Of a stretch of DNA of 36,561 nt, positions 35,314 through 36,561 are shown one piece after another. The notes beneath the pieces were generated by a model. It worked only from the letters and a program-made list of their open reading frames with translations, was not told where the DNA came from and ran no database searches. Within the stretch, counting starts at the first letter, position 1; each line of letters opens with the position of its first letter. The stretch comes from a virus: positions 1 through 36,561 of IMG/VR virus record IMGVR_UViG_3300025818_001787; one strand, 5' to 3'. Position numbers and translations under genes: made by a program.

Positions 35314-36245
35314 TTAAACTGTACCTGTGCCATTACTTCTGTCATACATGCGACTATATTTAGTTCATGATCAGCAACGAATGCATCTTTGTATTGGTAG
35401 TCAGCTAATATTAATACAAGCTGTGGAATAGATTGTGGTTCCACAAACTCATACATGTTATCATACATGCTTCTAAAGATAGCAGCAGTGTCTACGTCCA
35501 TGTGGTTTACCACCCATGAACGCATTTTCTTGAAGTCTTTATTCTTAAGAGCCTTAGTCAAATCAGCAATGGAGCTATTGCTAGACCCACCACTGCTACC
35601 ATTAATACCCACATTACTAATAGAGTTTCGTTGACCTTCATTTAATATCCTTCTCCAATCAGGAGCGTGTTTCATGATTAGGTCTGCAACACCTTTATTA
35701 TCATGGGACACGCCCTCTTGATCAAGTATGTATACAAAATGCTTAAAAAATTGACCAGATATCTCAACTAAATCTTTTTTAGATGTATTAAACTCATAGA
35801 CACCACAACGTGAATGTAACGGTTCAATGATACGGTTCTTAAAGTTACATGTCAGAATGAACCGACAGTTGTTTGAAAACTCTTCGATGAAACCACGAAG
35901 AGCAGGTTGGGTAGACTGAGGATTTAGGTAATCAGCCTCATCTAAAATGACGACCTTATACCCACCTTGCAAAGACACACTAGAGGCAAACTGCTTAATC
36001 TTGCCCCTTAGTGTATCGATGTTTCCTTCCTCTGAGCCGTTGATCAGAATGTAGTCCAAGCCAAGTTCATTACACAATGCTTTTGCAACAGTAGTCTTAC
36101 CTAGACCCGCCGTTCCTGTGAAAAGCATGTTGGGTAGTTCACCTGTGTCAACAATAGCTTGAAACACACTCTTCAAAGACTTTGGTAAAATAGTTTGTTC
36201 AATAGTCTTAGGACGATACTTTTCGACCCAAAGAAAGTCATTCAT
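35310..36245 (-). CDS. 44: Clamp-loader ATPase gp44
   Basis: A 311-residue AAA+ protein. The start MNDFLWVEKYRPKTIEQTIL is typical of clamp loaders. It has Walker A GTAGLGKT (44-51), Walker B VILDEADYL, sensor-type LTCNFKNRI and the SRC motif (145-147). It forms the ATPase tetramer that opens the gp45 clamp with gp62. T4 gp44 has 319 residues. A 14-base gap follows the small upstream gene, and the stop overlaps the halogenase start (ATGA). Confidence 0.97.
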   Translation of the reverse strand: MNDFLWVEKYRPKTIEQTILPKSLKSVFQAIVDTGELPNMLFTGTAGLGKTTVAKALCNELGLDYILINGSEEGNIDTLRGKIKQFASSVSLQGGYKVVILDEADYLNPQSTQPALRGFIEEFSNNCRFILTCNFKNRIIEPLHSRCGVYEFNTSKKDLVEISGQFFKHFVYILDQEGVSHDNKGVADLIMKHAPDWRRILNEGQRNSISNVGINGSSGGSSNSSIADLTKALKNKDFKKMRSWVVNHMDVDTAAIFRSMYDNMYEFVEPQSIPQLVLILADYQYKDAFVADHELNIVACMTEVMAQVQFK

Positions 36246-36259
36246 AATGTAAGATATCC

Positions 36260-36490
36260 TTAGTCTGCGTTAGATGCCATGTCTTGCTGATATGTCTCAG
36301 CCATTTGGATGAGTTGGACGGATTGATCACGTAGCTGGCCAAGTGTAGATAGTTCTTCACCTTTCACTGCGCCACGTTGAACCATAGTATCAATCACTGC
36401 CACTGTTGAACGGCATACACGATTTGCCATGTCATAGACAGGGGCATGCGACTCGTGCGCCATTTTCACATCATCTTCTTTTTTAGCCAT
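36260..36490 (-). CDS. Small hypothetical protein between gp45 and gp44, 76 aa
   Basis: Begins MAKKEDDVKMAHESHAPVYD, a helical protein with a Met/Gln-rich end (LIQMAETYQQDMASNAD). GGAG precedes the ATG by eight bases; the ATG lies two bases after the gp45 stop, and the gene ends 14 bases before gp44. In T4 gene 44 follows gene 45 without a gene of this kind, so it is a marine-phage addition. No family is recognised. Confidence 0.7.
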   Translation of the reverse strand: MAKKEDDVKMAHESHAPVYDMANRVCRSTVAVIDTMVQRGAVKGEELSTLGQLRDQSVQLIQMAETYQQDMASNAD

Positions 36491-36491
36491 T

Positions 36492-36561
36492 TTATTCTCC
36501 GTATGTTGATGACTTTTCTAATGCGACCCAATACTTTAAGGTCTCATCAGAGTTAGTAAAT
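36492..36561 (-). CDS. 45: Sliding clamp gp45, C-terminal end (partial)
   Basis: The 22 visible C-terminal residues read FTNSDETLKYWVALEKSSTY and end GE before a TAA at 36494-36492. T4 gp45 ends with ...ANYVVALEADSTHDF, and the YxVALExxST pattern matches, as does the position directly upstream of gp44. The rest of the gene lies beyond the right edge. gp45 is the DNA polymerase processivity clamp and the late-transcription coactivator. Confidence 0.75.
   Translation of the reverse strand, partial: FTNSDETLKYWVALEKSSTYGE

Noticed and set aside
1-36561. CRISPR arrays, insertion sequences, tRNA genes, attachment sites.
   Set aside because: No direct-repeat arrays, transposase genes, terminal inverted repeats or further cloverleaf-like segments with CCA ends were seen in the few non-coding gaps.

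Overview
The window is a gene-dense, AT-rich segment of a T4-like (Tevenvirinae-type) marine myovirus genome. On the minus strand, read from its upstream (right) end, the T4 replication order is kept: the C-terminus of the sliding clamp (gp45), clamp-loader gp44, clamp-loader gp62, the translational repressor RegA and DNA polymerase gp43. UvsX recombinase and the gp41 helicase follow further downstream. A circularly permuted two-piece tmRNA with an alphaproteobacterial-type tag, plus DUF1127, DUF1289 and DUF465 proteins, point to an alphaproteobacterial host (SAR11, roseobacter or SAR116 type). No photosynthesis genes are seen. The host is inference.

Layout, right to left (direction of transcription). 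36561-28762: gp45 end, a small protein, gp44; then an inserted metabolic cassette (flavin-dependent halogenase, a miniature ANL/adenylation-like protein, an unknown possibly GNAT-like protein, a glutaredoxin); then gp62, RegA, a cupin-type oxygenase, Hsp20 with tandem early and late promoters, DUF1127 and phasin-like small proteins, and a QueC-like protein. 28708-20347: gp43 behind a near-perfect sigma70-type promoter, a class I methyltransferase, a primase-like (AEP-like) protein, a beta-class amino DNA methyltransferase, a TET-associated-type glycosyltransferase, a cupin, a phosphomannomutase-like HAD enzyme and a cytidylyltransferase. 20354-12254: nucleotide-sugar dehydrogenase, UvsX, APS-kinase-like and HxGH nucleotidyltransferase proteins, the gp41 helicase flanked by 2OG-Fe(II) oxygenase-like proteins, ThyX, DUF3310 and MazG-like pyrophosphohydrolase. 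12198-10222: an EcoRI-like endonuclease overlapping a Dam/D12 methyltransferase, and small proteins.

10225-9597 is the only plus-strand island: two membrane proteins, one with an EF-hand, behind an exact T4 late promoter (TATAAATA). They lie back-to-back with a SleB-type cell-wall hydrolase and may form a lysis module. 9522-7737 holds small early proteins, a hidden zinc-ribbon gene and a one-repeat Na/phosphate cotransporter-like protein. 7705-7390 holds a terminator whose hairpin loop contains the -35 box of the promoter of the permuted tmRNA. 7351-2647 encodes mostly exported proteins: an outer-membrane-barrel-like protein and a run of signal-peptide proteins. The left end carries a metallopeptidase-like protein, a DUF932 protein and small hypothetical proteins.

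Most neighbouring genes overlap by 1-50 bases (TAATG, ATGA or GTGA junctions), so translation is probably coupled in long polycistronic messages. Early promoters share a TTGAC(T/A)-N17-TAnnnT form, several with a dyad over the -35 box. I traced genes below the usual size cut-off at 3311-3451, 8289-8432, 14478-14591 and 29887-30066, and changed several starts on the basis of ribosome-binding sites.
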